Of a stretch of 64,000 nucleotides of DNA, positions 51,589 to 59,531 are shown piece after piece; position 1 is the first letter of the stretch; each line of letters opens with the position of its first letter. Position numbers and translations under genes: made by a program. The stretch is from Niastella soli (GTDB lineage Bacteria > Bacteroidota > Bacteroidia > Chitinophagales > Chitinophagaceae). The stretch spans positions 1-64,000 of the forward strand of contig NZ_JAGHKO010000010.1 of assembly GCF_017742245.1 (NCBI RefSeq), given 5' to 3'. The notes beneath the pieces are model-generated. The model ran no database searches. It had not been told where the DNA came from and worked only from the letters and a program-made list of their open reading frames with translations.

Positions 51589-52377
51589 TTACCTACCATA
51601 ATCATCGTAGGACTCTTCCGCATATTTTTCAAAGTTCTTGATCAATTTCTCATTCTTCACCTCAATGGCAGAAAGCTTCTTGCGTACATCTGTCGATATG
51701 GGCATATACCAGTTTTCCGAATCAAACTGCTCCCGCATTTCCCGCAATTTAAAGGAATAACCATGGCGGGCGTACATTTCATTGCGCATATACCGAAGCT
51801 CATCTTTATACATATTCTCTACATCTTCAGTTGTCAGCAATCGCGTAGAACTGTTAAGATATCTGCCATGTGTGGTGTCGTATTTGAAATTCCTTCTTTC
51901 CAGGATATAATGGCGCGTTCCCAATGCCTTGTTAAAAGGGGTCCATTTGCCGCTGATCATCCGGTCGCTACTTGAAATAGCCAATTCAAACACCCCGTCG
52001 TATTTATTATCACCAGGCTCCTGCAAACTGGCTTTTATCATGCCATCAGCTTCTTCGTAGCTGCCGCTAAAAGGTCGTTCATTCCCGGCACAAACACTAT
52101 AACCACTCACATTACCGTCTGCGAGTTTAGCTATAAACAGCGTTATTTTATTGGGTTTGGCAGTATAGGAGTTGCCGGTTTTCTTGTCTACAACAGTTTC
52201 GTCCTGGTCAGGCTTGAAATAGCCTACCCAACTGCCTTTGATGGAGGAAAGAGGTAGAGAAAGCACCTGTACGGCACCCGATCCGGTTTTGACGGATTTG
52301 TCGGCCGGCTTTTCTTTACAGGCAGCAAAGCTGCCGGCTAGTGCCAGGGCAGCGAAAACAAGGTTTTTAAGGGTCAT
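51589..52377 (-). CDS. YARHG-domain lipoprotein
   Basis: 262 residues from ATG at 52377. The signal sequence has a lipobox (GSFAAC, Cys19 in SFAACKEK). The C-terminal ~75 residues hold a YARHG motif in MRNEMYARHGYSFKLREMREQF, the hallmark of a small extracellular module. The middle (GNVSGYSVCAGNERPFSGSYEE) looks like a lipocalin- or META-like beta-structure. The function is unknown. It is convergent with the kinase gene at 49411 and divergent from the DUF2306 gene. Confidence 0.82.
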   Translation of the reverse strand: MTLKNLVFAALALAGSFAACKEKPADKSVKTGSGAVQVLSLPLSSIKGSWVGYFKPDQDETVVDKKTGNSYTAKPNKITLFIAKLADGNVSGYSVCAGNERPFSGSYEEADGMIKASLQEPGDNKYDGVFELAISSSDRMISGKWTPFNKALGTRHYILERRNFKYDTTHGRYLNSSTRLLTTEDVENMYKDELRYMRNEMYARHGYSFKLREMREQFDSENWYMPISTDVRKKLSAIEVKNEKLIKNFEKYAEESYDDYGR

Positions 52378-52466
52378 GCTTTTTATTTGGGATACCAAAA
52401 TAAACATTTTCCCGGCTTAATGAAAACAGGTTGCCAGGCAAACCACTATTTATTACTTTTATTGCC

Positions 52467-53108
52467 ATGCGTGTGTACGGTAGTTACCTGTTATTATTGC
52501 TGCTGGCGTTTTTTTCGGCCCTGATGCTCGGGATCACCCTGCAATACTTACCTATTCGCCTGGATGTTGCCTTTTTACAAATAAAACAGGATTACATCGA
52601 CATCATTCCCTGGCGGATCGCATTTTTTGTGCATGTATTTACTTCTATGTTCGTATTGATAGCCGGGTTCACACAATTTTCAACTTACCTGCTGACGCAT
52701 TACAAAAAACTACACCGGATTATAGGTAAATTATATGTAATCGATATTGTATTCGTAACAGGCCCCGCCTCATTTATTATGGCCTTACTGGCCAATGGAG
52801 GTATTCCTTCCCGTATTGCCTTCACCACACTGGCTATATTATGGATAGCCACTACTGCCAAAGCCTGGCGATCGGCTATGGCCCGTGAATTTACCGCTCA
52901 CCAGGAATGGATGATGCGCAGCTATGCATTAACGCTGTCGGCAATAACCTTGCGGGCCTGGAAGTGGTTACTCATTGCCCTGTTCCATTTACGGCCGCTG
53001 AATACCTATATGATCGTGGCCTGGATGGGTTTTGTACCCAATTTACTCTTCATTGAATGGCTGATCAGGAAGAAAAGAAATAAAAAAACAGAAACAGCAG
53101 TTGCCTGA
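52467..53108 (+). CDS. DUF2306 integral membrane protein
   Basis: 213 residues from ATG at 52467 (in-frame upstream ATG at 52431 gives a polar leader). Seven hydrophobic helices are visible, with the conserved patterns IAFFVHVFTSMFVLIAGFTQF, HKKLHRIIGKLYVIDIVFV-like HR-G and FTAHQEWMMRSYALTLSAITLR that mark DUF2306. This resembles the cytochrome-b561/DUF2306 group with conserved His, but the function is unknown. The GNAT gene follows after 19 bases, so cotranscription is likely. Confidence 0.85.
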   Translation: MRVYGSYLLLLLLAFFSALMLGITLQYLPIRLDVAFLQIKQDYIDIIPWRIAFFVHVFTSMFVLIAGFTQFSTYLLTHYKKLHRIIGKLYVIDIVFVTGPASFIMALLANGGIPSRIAFTTLAILWIATTAKAWRSAMAREFTAHQEWMMRSYALTLSAITLRAWKWLLIALFHLRPLNTYMIVAWMGFVPNLLFIEWLIRKKRNKKTETAVA

Positions 53109-53127
53109 AAATAGTTAACTTTTGGCC

Positions 53128-53877
53128 ATGCGTCTACAGATCGTTAAAACACAGTCGGCAGACATAAAAGATTTTCGCCAGATATTCCTGCAGGAAAATA
53201 ACTTTCAGTTCGTATACGATAAATGTCATTACTATGGCTGGGCCGATGTGTACGTATTTATAGCCAATGAAGCACGCATTGGTTATGGGGCTGTATGGGG
53301 CACCGATAAACGGGAAGAGCGGGATACTATTTTTGAATTTTACATCCTACCACCTTATAGAAAATATGTAAGTGCTATTTTTCATGATTTTATTTCTACC
53401 TCTGGTACAAAAAAGATCGAATGCCAAAGTAATGATCTTTTGTTAACAGGCATGCTATATGAATTTGCCAAGAACATTTATGCCGAAGCCATCTTGTTTG
53501 AAGATCACGTGCAAACGAGTTTTCAGCTGCCCGGCGTATATTTTGGCAGAAACCAGAAAGAGCAAAACAACGAGACCGATGCAGGCGGGTACTACCTTGT
53601 ACAACACAGCGAAGTAGTGGCTAATGGCGGGTTTATGTTGAATTACAATTTTCCGTATGCAGATATTTATATGGATGTAAAAGAAAACTGCCGGCAGCGT
53701 GGGCTCGGCAGTTTGCTCGTACAGGAACTTAAAAAAGAGATCTATCGTATGGGCAGGGTCCCCGCCGCCCGTTGTAATATCAGTAATAATGCCTCCAAGG
53801 CCACTTTAATAAAAGCAGGCATGATACCCTGCGGGTTCATCCTCAGAGGCGATATTAAAAATGGAGGCGCTATTTAA
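53128..53877 (+). CDS. GNAT-family N-acetyltransferase
   Basis: 249 residues from ATG at 53128. The C-terminal half carries the acetyl-CoA-binding motif A, YMDVKENCRQRGLGSLLVQELK (Q/RxxGxG/A), followed by ARCNISNNASKATLIKAGMIPCGF. The N-terminal half (residues 1-140) is a second, degenerate GNAT-like repeat. The substrate is unknown. Its stop overlaps the stop of the convergent SRPBCC gene by 4 bases. Confidence 0.87.
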   Translation: MRLQIVKTQSADIKDFRQIFLQENNFQFVYDKCHYYGWADVYVFIANEARIGYGAVWGTDKREERDTIFEFYILPPYRKYVSAIFHDFISTSGTKKIECQSNDLLLTGMLYEFAKNIYAEAILFEDHVQTSFQLPGVYFGRNQKEQNNETDAGGYYLVQHSEVVANGGFMLNYNFPYADIYMDVKENCRQRGLGSLLVQELKKEIYRMGRVPAARCNISNNASKATLIKAGMIPCGFILRGDIKNGGAI

Positions 53878-54311
53878 ACGCTTACTTTTTCTACAAAATT
53901 TTTCAAATTGGTACCAATAATAGCGGTCCATCCCTGCATAAAATTCTCTCTTGCAAAATCCGCATTGCTGGCTGCCAGTGTCTCCAGACCTTCATGGGTT
54001 AATTTCACCCTGGTTTTATCTCCTTCTGCAAACAATTCAAACGTCACAAAAGAATTGCCTTCATAACCGTCATATCGCCAGCTATACTGTAATTTCTCAC
54101 CTGGCACCACTTCCGTTACCCGGCATTTATGTAAGTAGGAAGGTCCTCCTTTTGGACCGCCTTCAAACTGAAACTCAAAACCAATTTCAGCCTTGAAGGC
54201 TGCCAGTTTAAAATACCATTGGCGCAGCTGGTCTAAATTGGTGATCGCATTCCATACTGTGTCGGCCGGCGCGTTGTATGTGCGCTCAACGATCAATGGT
54301 TCATTTTTCAT
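53874..54311 (-). CDS. SRPBCC/AHSA1-type START-like protein
   Basis: 145 residues. IVERTYNAPADTVWNAITNLDQLRQWYFK is the classic AHSA1 start, LQYSWRYDGYEGNSFVTFEL the middle strand and TRVKLTHEGLETLA the next, ending in a long C-terminal helix (NFMQGWTAIIGTNLKNFVEKV). Members bind hydrophobic ligands or act as Hsp90-activator-like proteins; the ligand is unknown. Its stop overlaps the GNAT stop by 4 bases. It is divergent from the AraC-type gene, with about 250 bases between. Confidence 0.88.
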   Translation of the reverse strand: MKNEPLIVERTYNAPADTVWNAITNLDQLRQWYFKLAAFKAEIGFEFQFEGGPKGGPSYLHKCRVTEVVPGEKLQYSWRYDGYEGNSFVTFELFAEGDKTRVKLTHEGLETLAASNADFARENFMQGWTAIIGTNLKNFVEKVSV

Positions 54312-54535
54312 GCTGTAATTTTTTTTGATTTGCCTTTACAACAAGTTGTAAAGCCATACTATTTATTTTGGTAAACTTCAATTTGATTGCCAGTACCGCG
54401 CGCTGTACTGGCTGATGGCACACACCGGTTATGTAACCATCCGGTTGCAAATATATACGTAACCCTCCGGTTACACAAAACTATTTTTAAACCTTTTTAA
54501 CCGTTCATAAGTTGTACGCAAAGTGGTGTTATTAG

Positions 54536-54543
54536 TAGATTTG
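54536..54543 (+). promoter_or_regulatory. Bacteroidota promoter upstream of the AraC-type gene
   Basis: TAGATTTG (54536-54543) matches TAnnTTTG, with TTG at 54512-54514 as the -33 element at 21-base spacing. The start codon lies 18 bases downstream, so the leader is short. Confidence 0.7.
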
Positions 54544-54560
54544 TAACGAATCCGAAGCAT

Positions 54561-55328
54561 ATGGCACAATTTTTTCCGTCTCCTGCTTTGCAACCATATA
54601 TTAAAAATTTTCTGATCATTGACTGTGAGCAGGAAATGATAAATCGGATCTTACCCGATACTTCCATTGTAATTGCATTCAGGCTTCGTGGCACCGTATC
54701 CTATACCGATAATGGAGCGAAACATACCCTTCCACAATCGGTTATTTCAGGCATCCGCGAATCGAGCCGGCTTGTTGACTATGCAAAAGATACCACCAAT
54801 CTGTTGGTGATCTTTAAAGAAGGCGGTGCGGCTGCATTTTTTAAGGAGCCCATGCACGAACTGGGCAGCATCAGCGTGTCGCTCGAACATCTTCTTCAAC
54901 GATCGAAGGTAAACGCCATTGAAGAGGAACTGGCGGCCGCCAATAACAACAACCAACGCATACTCATTGTTGAGCGGTTTCTGTTATCTGAATTAAAAAA
55001 GACACCCGCAGACACACTGATAAGCGAAGCCATACATAAGATAAGATTAACAAAGGGTGATATTAAAATAAAGGAACTGCTGGCCGGATTACCCATTAGC
55101 CGCGATCCTTTTGAAAAAAGGTTCAGAAAGATAACGGGGACCTCACCCAAACATTTTGCTGCAATTATTCGATTGAAAAACCTGATTGAAAATTATACCG
55201 ATGCTATCAGTTTTACCGAAGCGGCCTATTCGGCAGGTTATTACGATCAGGCGCACTTCATAAAAGATTTCAGGTCTTTTACGGGGCAAACACCGCATGA
55301 CTTCTTCAAGGCCCCACCGCTGTGGTAA
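54561..55328 (+). CDS. AraC-family transcription regulator (DUF6597-like sensor)
   Basis: 255 residues. The N-terminal ~115 residues (FFPSPALQPYIKNFLIIDCE, ILPDTSIVIAFRLRGTVS) match the DUF6597/AraC-sensor type. The C-terminal AraC helix-turn-helix pair includes IKELLAGLPISRDPFEKRFRK and SFTEAAYSAGYYDQAHFIKDFRSFTGQTPHDF. The DQAHF and FxGxTP motifs are canonical. It is likely a local regulator; the SRPBCC gene divergent to it is a candidate target. Confidence 0.9.
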   Translation: MAQFFPSPALQPYIKNFLIIDCEQEMINRILPDTSIVIAFRLRGTVSYTDNGAKHTLPQSVISGIRESSRLVDYAKDTTNLLVIFKEGGAAAFFKEPMHELGSISVSLEHLLQRSKVNAIEEELAAANNNNQRILIVERFLLSELKKTPADTLISEAIHKIRLTKGDIKIKELLAGLPISRDPFEKRFRKITGTSPKHFAAIIRLKNLIENYTDAISFTEAAYSAGYYDQAHFIKDFRSFTGQTPHDFFKAPPLW

Positions 55329-55421
55329 AGCAATAGCACGCACGCCCACATTATTAACCAGATAGCGTTCAATATTTCATTATGTTGCAACGTTGCCCAG
55401 TTTTTTTGGGTCTATATACAT

Positions 55422-57461
55422 ATGCTTATGAGACTTATAGGGCTGTTTGCTGTTTTGTTATTGTGGAATAGCCTTTGCAGGGCGCAGGACTGCACTACCC
55501 TTGGCCAAACCCCCTCTACGGCCTTTCCGGTTTGCGGTCTTACTACTTTAGAACAAGATATAGTACCTCCTTGCAGGACACATGACATTAAAGTCCCGGG
55601 TTGTGATGACCTTGCTCCCTATGGCGATAAAAATCCCTTCTGGTATCGTTTCAACTGTTATAAAACCGGCACGTTAGGTCTATTGATCACGCCAAACGAC
55701 TTAGTCGACGATTATGACTGGATGTTATTCGATATTACCGGTCGCAATGCCGATGAAGTGTTTACCAATCCCTCATTAGTTGTTACCGGTAACTGGTCCG
55801 GCAGTGCTGGTTTGACCGGCGCTTCCAATTCGGGGGTGAATTATATTCAATGTTCTTCTGACCCTGCTAATTATAAAAACACATTCAGTACTATGCCTAC
55901 CATTCAGGAAGGGCATACCTATCTGTTACTGATCAGCCATTTTACTGATGAATCACAAAGCGGGTACAAATTATCCTTTGGAGGTGGAAGCGGCTCCATC
56001 ACCGATCCGCTGAAACCTAATGTAAAAGGAGCCTGGGCCAGTTGCGGTGGGGTTTCGGTAACGCTTATCATGAACAAAAAAATGAAATGCAGCAGCCTGG
56101 CCGCCGACGGCAGCGATTTCAGATTAACACCAAGACGCGCCCAAATTGTATCTGCCACCGCTGTTGGTTGCAGCAACAGTTTCGATTTCGATACCGTGGT
56201 GCTTACCCTGAACAAAGCATTGACCGCCACACCCACCAACGACTATAGGATCACCATTCAAACCGGAAGTGATGGCAATACCCTGCTTGATAACTGTGAC
56301 CAAATGATCACTGACGGAAATCATATAAACTTTATTGTTGACCCTGGTCAGCCAACGCCAATGGGTAGTATTAATTCCGTTGCCTGTGCACCAGATAAAG
56401 TAGAACTTGTTTTTCGCCGGCCCATTAAATGCAATTCCATTGCCGTTGATGGCAGTGATTTTACTTTAGTCGGTTCCACCCCCGTTACAATAACGGGTGC
56501 CACGGGCGGTAAATGCGTAAACGGCGTCTCTACTTCCGTCTTCGTAAATTTATCGGCCCCCATAACATCAGCAGGTAATTACCGGATAACCCTGAAAACC
56601 GGTACCGATGGGAACACCGTTATTGATGATTGTGATCAGGAAACGCCCCCTGGCGGATATGATGACTTTTCAACCGCTGACACCGTAAACGCCGATTTTA
56701 CCTACCAAACACACCTGGGTTGCGTGACCGATGTCGTTAATTTCTTTCACGATGGCGCCAATAGCGTAAACAAATGGAACTGGAATTTTAATAACCAGGG
56801 CAAAAGCACCGAACAAAACCCAACTTATAGCTGGACCGTGTTTGGTCCCAAAGAAATACAACTGATTGTATCGAATGGGGTATGCACCGACACGTCACAA
56901 TCCACTGTATTACTCGACAATTTTCTGGAGGCAGACTTTGGTTTGCAGGAGGTATTATGCCCGGAAGACAAGGCCATCTTTACCGACAGCAGCGTAGGTA
57001 AGATCATCTCATGGAATTGGGATTTCGGGAACGGCAATACCAGTTTGTTACAAAATCCGCTGCCGGAAGCCTATCCCCTGGTTAACAGCGGTAGATCAAG
57101 GCTCTTTCCCGTCAGACTTATTGTTGAGAACGATTTGCATTGTACGGATACAGCTGTAAAGCAGATGAAAGTCGTATACAGCTGTTTGATCACCGTTCCC
57201 AATGGGTTTACCCCAAATGGCGATGGCCATAACGACTATTTGTATCCACTCAATGCCTGGAAGGCCATTAACATGGAGTTTATTATTTATAACCGGTATG
57301 GACAGATAGTTTTCCGCAGCAATAACTGGACAAACAAATGGGATGGCCGCCTCAATGGGCAACTGCAACCATCCGGGGTGTTTGTATGGTTGCTGAGATA
57401 TACTTTGATAGATACCGGTGAAAAGGTATTTAAACGCGGGACCACCGTATTGATCAGGTAA
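55422..57461 (+). CDS. Large surface protein with PKD domains and T9SS type B sorting domain
   Basis: 679 residues. A signal peptide (MLMRLIGLFAVLLLWNSLCRAQ) precedes an N-terminal domain of about 170 residues (PYGDKNPFWYRFNCYKTG). Two SbsA/Ig-like repeats follow, with the repeated words SLAADGSDFRL and SIAVDGSDFTL and the ends DNCDQ/DDCDQ (~205-425). Two PKD-like domains (WNWNFNNQGKSTEQNPTYSW; SWNWDFGNGNTSL) span ~430-605, then the CHU_C/type B sorting domain (ITVPNGFTPNGDGHNDYLYP to VFKRGTTVLIR) at ~610-679. It is exported through type IX secretion to the surface, probably as an adhesin or structural protein. Confidence 0.88.
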   Translation: MLMRLIGLFAVLLLWNSLCRAQDCTTLGQTPSTAFPVCGLTTLEQDIVPPCRTHDIKVPGCDDLAPYGDKNPFWYRFNCYKTGTLGLLITPNDLVDDYDWMLFDITGRNADEVFTNPSLVVTGNWSGSAGLTGASNSGVNYIQCSSDPANYKNTFSTMPTIQEGHTYLLLISHFTDESQSGYKLSFGGGSGSITDPLKPNVKGAWASCGGVSVTLIMNKKMKCSSLAADGSDFRLTPRRAQIVSATAVGCSNSFDFDTVVLTLNKALTATPTNDYRITIQTGSDGNTLLDNCDQMITDGNHINFIVDPGQPTPMGSINSVACAPDKVELVFRRPIKCNSIAVDGSDFTLVGSTPVTITGATGGKCVNGVSTSVFVNLSAPITSAGNYRITLKTGTDGNTVIDDCDQETPPGGYDDFSTADTVNADFTYQTHLGCVTDVVNFFHDGANSVNKWNWNFNNQGKSTEQNPTYSWTVFGPKEIQLIVSNGVCTDTSQSTVLLDNFLEADFGLQEVLCPEDKAIFTDSSVGKIISWNWDFGNGNTSLLQNPLPEAYPLVNSGRSRLFPVRLIVENDLHCTDTAVKQMKVVYSCLITVPNGFTPNGDGHNDYLYPLNAWKAINMEFIIYNRYGQIVFRSNNWTNKWDGRLNGQLQPSGVFVWLLRYTLIDTGEKVFKRGTTVLIR

Positions 57462-57730
57462 TAATCTATATTTAGGTAGATATCATTTTATTGTGCAAAC
57501 ATTGTAAAAAAATTATTCACGCAATTCCCTAATATAGAAAGTCAATACCATGGCTGTTCTTACCCTGAAAAATACCGCCCGTTTGCTAATTCCCTTGCAC
57601 TGATGGCATAAAGTTATTACCTTCCCGCGCAAAATTTACGCTAAAGGTGCAATTACCTGGCCATAATATGCGTTATGGTATTAGTCCAGTAATGGGCTCA
57701 GCGCCAGGAACTATCGTACAAACCACAAAC

Positions 57731-58480
57731 ATGACTAGACTTAGATTCCTATTCCTAATTCCTATTGCTTTATCACTATCCGTACAAGCCCAAAAAACTG
57801 ACTCCCTGGTTGGTAAATGGAAATATGTTGACGTTTATAATAAACACAGATACGATACTGCCACTTTAAGAATAGCTAATGAGTATTTCGGGAACATGAC
57901 CTTCTACTTCAAAGCCAATAATCATTACAAGGCTTTTGTGATGAATAACATCGATGAAGGTATCTGGAGCCTGAACGAAGCTACGAGCAAGATCAGAATA
58001 ACTTCTTACAAAGGGAATTCAAACGAATCACAGATCGTAGGCCTGGAATCAGACAAACTGATCCTTACGCTTGGAGAAGGTTCTTTCATAATGGCCAGAA
58101 CAAACATTACACCCTCTGACAACATTGAATCGCCGCTTCCTAATATTAAGACTGTTAAAGCCAACAAAAACCAGATCAGTAAAAAATGGTATTTGACACG
58201 TCGGGAAGTACCGGGCAGAACGGAAGCCCAGTTAAAAATGGCGAGCACATTAATAAAAGGCGCCTATGCTTATTTTAAAAGCAACGGTGTATATGAAGCC
58301 CAATCGTTAAAAGTTACAGAGAGCGGTAAATGGGCATTTGGTCCCGATAATAAATCCATCATTGTAACCATCGAAAACCAACAACGGATCTGGAATATCA
58401 AATCCATTACCGCAACCGAGTTGGTACTGATCAGTGGATATACCGAAGAACTTTGGAAGTTCTCAACCAAGTTATTATAA
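57731..58480 (+). CDS. Exported protein with two lipocalin-like domains
   Basis: 249 residues from ATG at 57731, which gives a signal peptide (MTRLRFLFLIPIALSLSVQAQ). Residues ~25-125 (DSLVGKWKYVDVYNKHRYD, MTFYFKANNHYKAFVMNNIDEGIWSL) and ~155-245 (ISKKWYLTRREVPG, AYFKSNGVYEAQSLKVTESGKWAFG) look like two repeated lipocalin-like units, each starting with KW and ending with a strand beginning LVLISG/LILTLG. The function is unknown; it may be a periplasmic binding or inhibitor-like protein. A terminator follows. Confidence 0.75.
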   Translation: MTRLRFLFLIPIALSLSVQAQKTDSLVGKWKYVDVYNKHRYDTATLRIANEYFGNMTFYFKANNHYKAFVMNNIDEGIWSLNEATSKIRITSYKGNSNESQIVGLESDKLILTLGEGSFIMARTNITPSDNIESPLPNIKTVKANKNQISKKWYLTRREVPGRTEAQLKMASTLIKGAYAYFKSNGVYEAQSLKVTESGKWAFGPDNKSIIVTIENQQRIWNIKSITATELVLISGYTEELWKFSTKLL

Positions 58481-58507
58481 GTACTTAACAATACGGCATC
58501 TTATTAG

Positions 58508-58535
58508 AAAACCTCCTGGCATGTCAGGAGGTTTT
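58508..58535. terminator. Intrinsic terminator
   Basis: The arms AAAACCTCCTG (58508-58518) and CAGGAGGTTTT (58525-58535) with a 6-base loop and a T tract lie 27 bases past the lipocalin-like gene. Confidence 0.88.
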
Positions 58536-58558
58536 TTTATGGTATTAGTGACTTGATG

Positions 58559-58850
58559 GGCAATGGACAATAGGCAATGGGCAATGGGCAATGGGCAATG
58601 GGCAATGGGCAATGGGCAATGGGCAATGGGCAATGGGCAATGGGCAATGGGCAATGGGGCTCGCGACTAAATTCATCACTCCCTTTATGCAACAGTCTCA
58701 ATAACTCAATAACCCACTAATTTAATAACCCACTAACTTAATAACCCACTAACTTAATAACCCACTAACTTAAGAACGCAATAACTAAAGAACTCAAAAA
58801 CTAAATAACTAATAAACTGGTCTCTTGTATTCCCTGGTCAACTGATCAAC
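58559..58850. repeat. Composite 3' repeat block A (GGGCAAT and AACCCACTAACTTAAT units)
   Basis: GGGCAAT is tandemly repeated about 12 times (~58572-58657). This is followed by runs of AATAACCCACTAACTT, then AACTAAAGAACTC and a final segment TAATAAACTGGTCTCTTGTA / CCTGGTCAACTGATCAACCT. The block ends at the stop of the minus-strand gene at 58851. Its second half matches blocks B and C. Confidence 0.9.
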
Positions 58851-59216
58851 CTACCTTATCTCCACCTCCACCCCGTCATTCCAGTGTTTATATTCCGGTG
58901 TATAGTACAAATAGGTATTGCTGGCCTTTCCTTTATAGGAACCCGCTATTTCCGCCTTAAGGTCCAGTTTAATGGTCTTTGTTTCATTTGGCGCAAACCC
59001 CATCCAGTACAACACCAGGTAATTATCAAATATTTCATAATACGCTACCTGGTTCTTTTCACTTATCTCTTTCAATTGCCAGGGCTGGACCGATAAGCCC
59101 GCGGGGATACCGATCTTAGCTATTGCCATAGGTTGTAACAACGGGGAGATAACAGGCGTTACTTCCTGCCCACAGGCAAACACAGGCAGCAGCAATAACA
59201 TAAGCAGTTGTTTCAC
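58851..59216 (-). CDS. Exported stand-alone alpha-2-macroglobulin terminal-domain-like protein
   Basis: 121 residues. It has a signal peptide (MKQLLMLLLLPVFACGQ, possibly lipidated at the Cys). The mature chain matches the last ~100 residues of bacterial alpha-2-macroglobulins: IAKIGIPAGLSVQPWQLKEI, VAYYEIFDNYLVLYWMGFAP, IKLDLKAEIAGSYKGKASNT and LYYTPEYKHWNDG. The bait region, thioester and MG domains are absent, so it is either a truncated remnant with a new signal or a true single-domain protein. The function is unknown. It is immediately followed by the block A repeat. Confidence 0.7.
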   Translation of the reverse strand: MKQLLMLLLLPVFACGQEVTPVISPLLQPMAIAKIGIPAGLSVQPWQLKEISEKNQVAYYEIFDNYLVLYWMGFAPNETKTIKLDLKAEIAGSYKGKASNTYLYYTPEYKHWNDGVEVEIR

Positions 59217-59280
59217 GTACAGTTATTTGTATAAATAGATGCATTCGTTAACGGAATTACATACGCTTAAGAAAATATTA

Positions 59281-59531
59281 TTTTTGGAGACGGCAGACGG
59301 CAGACGGCAGACGGCAGACGGCAGACGGCAGACGGCAGACGGCAGACGGCAATAGCGCTTCGCGCCTACTGAAAGCCTCCAATAACTCAATAACTAAAAA
59401 ACTCAATAACTAAAAAACTCAAAAACTAAATAACTAATAAACTGGTTTCTTGTATTCCCTGGTTAACTGATCAACTCGTCAACGTATCAACGTGTAAACG
59501 TGTCAACGTGTAAACGTGTCAACTAACCAAC
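59281..59531. repeat. Composite 3' repeat block B (ACGGCAG and AACGTGT units)
   Basis: GACGGCA is repeated about nine times (59288-59350), followed by ATAGCGCTTCGCGCCTACTG (GCGC-TTC-GCGC hairpin), AATAACTCAATAACTAAAAA runs, the segment TAATAAACTGGTTTCTTGTA and CAACGTGTAAACGTGTCAAC units. It ends at the stop of the 59532 gene. It is a near copy of block C. Confidence 0.92.

Noticed and set aside
58559-58657. GGGCAAT tandem as a CRISPR or telomere-like array
   Set aside because: A perfect 7-base unit without spacers is a simple satellite, not CRISPR; linear chromosome ends are not expected here.
59205-59222. TTGTTTCACGTACAGTTATT resembles a parS half-site
   Set aside because: Only the left half TGTTTCACGT fits TGTTTCACGTGAAACA; the right half does not, and it overlaps the start of the A2M-like gene.
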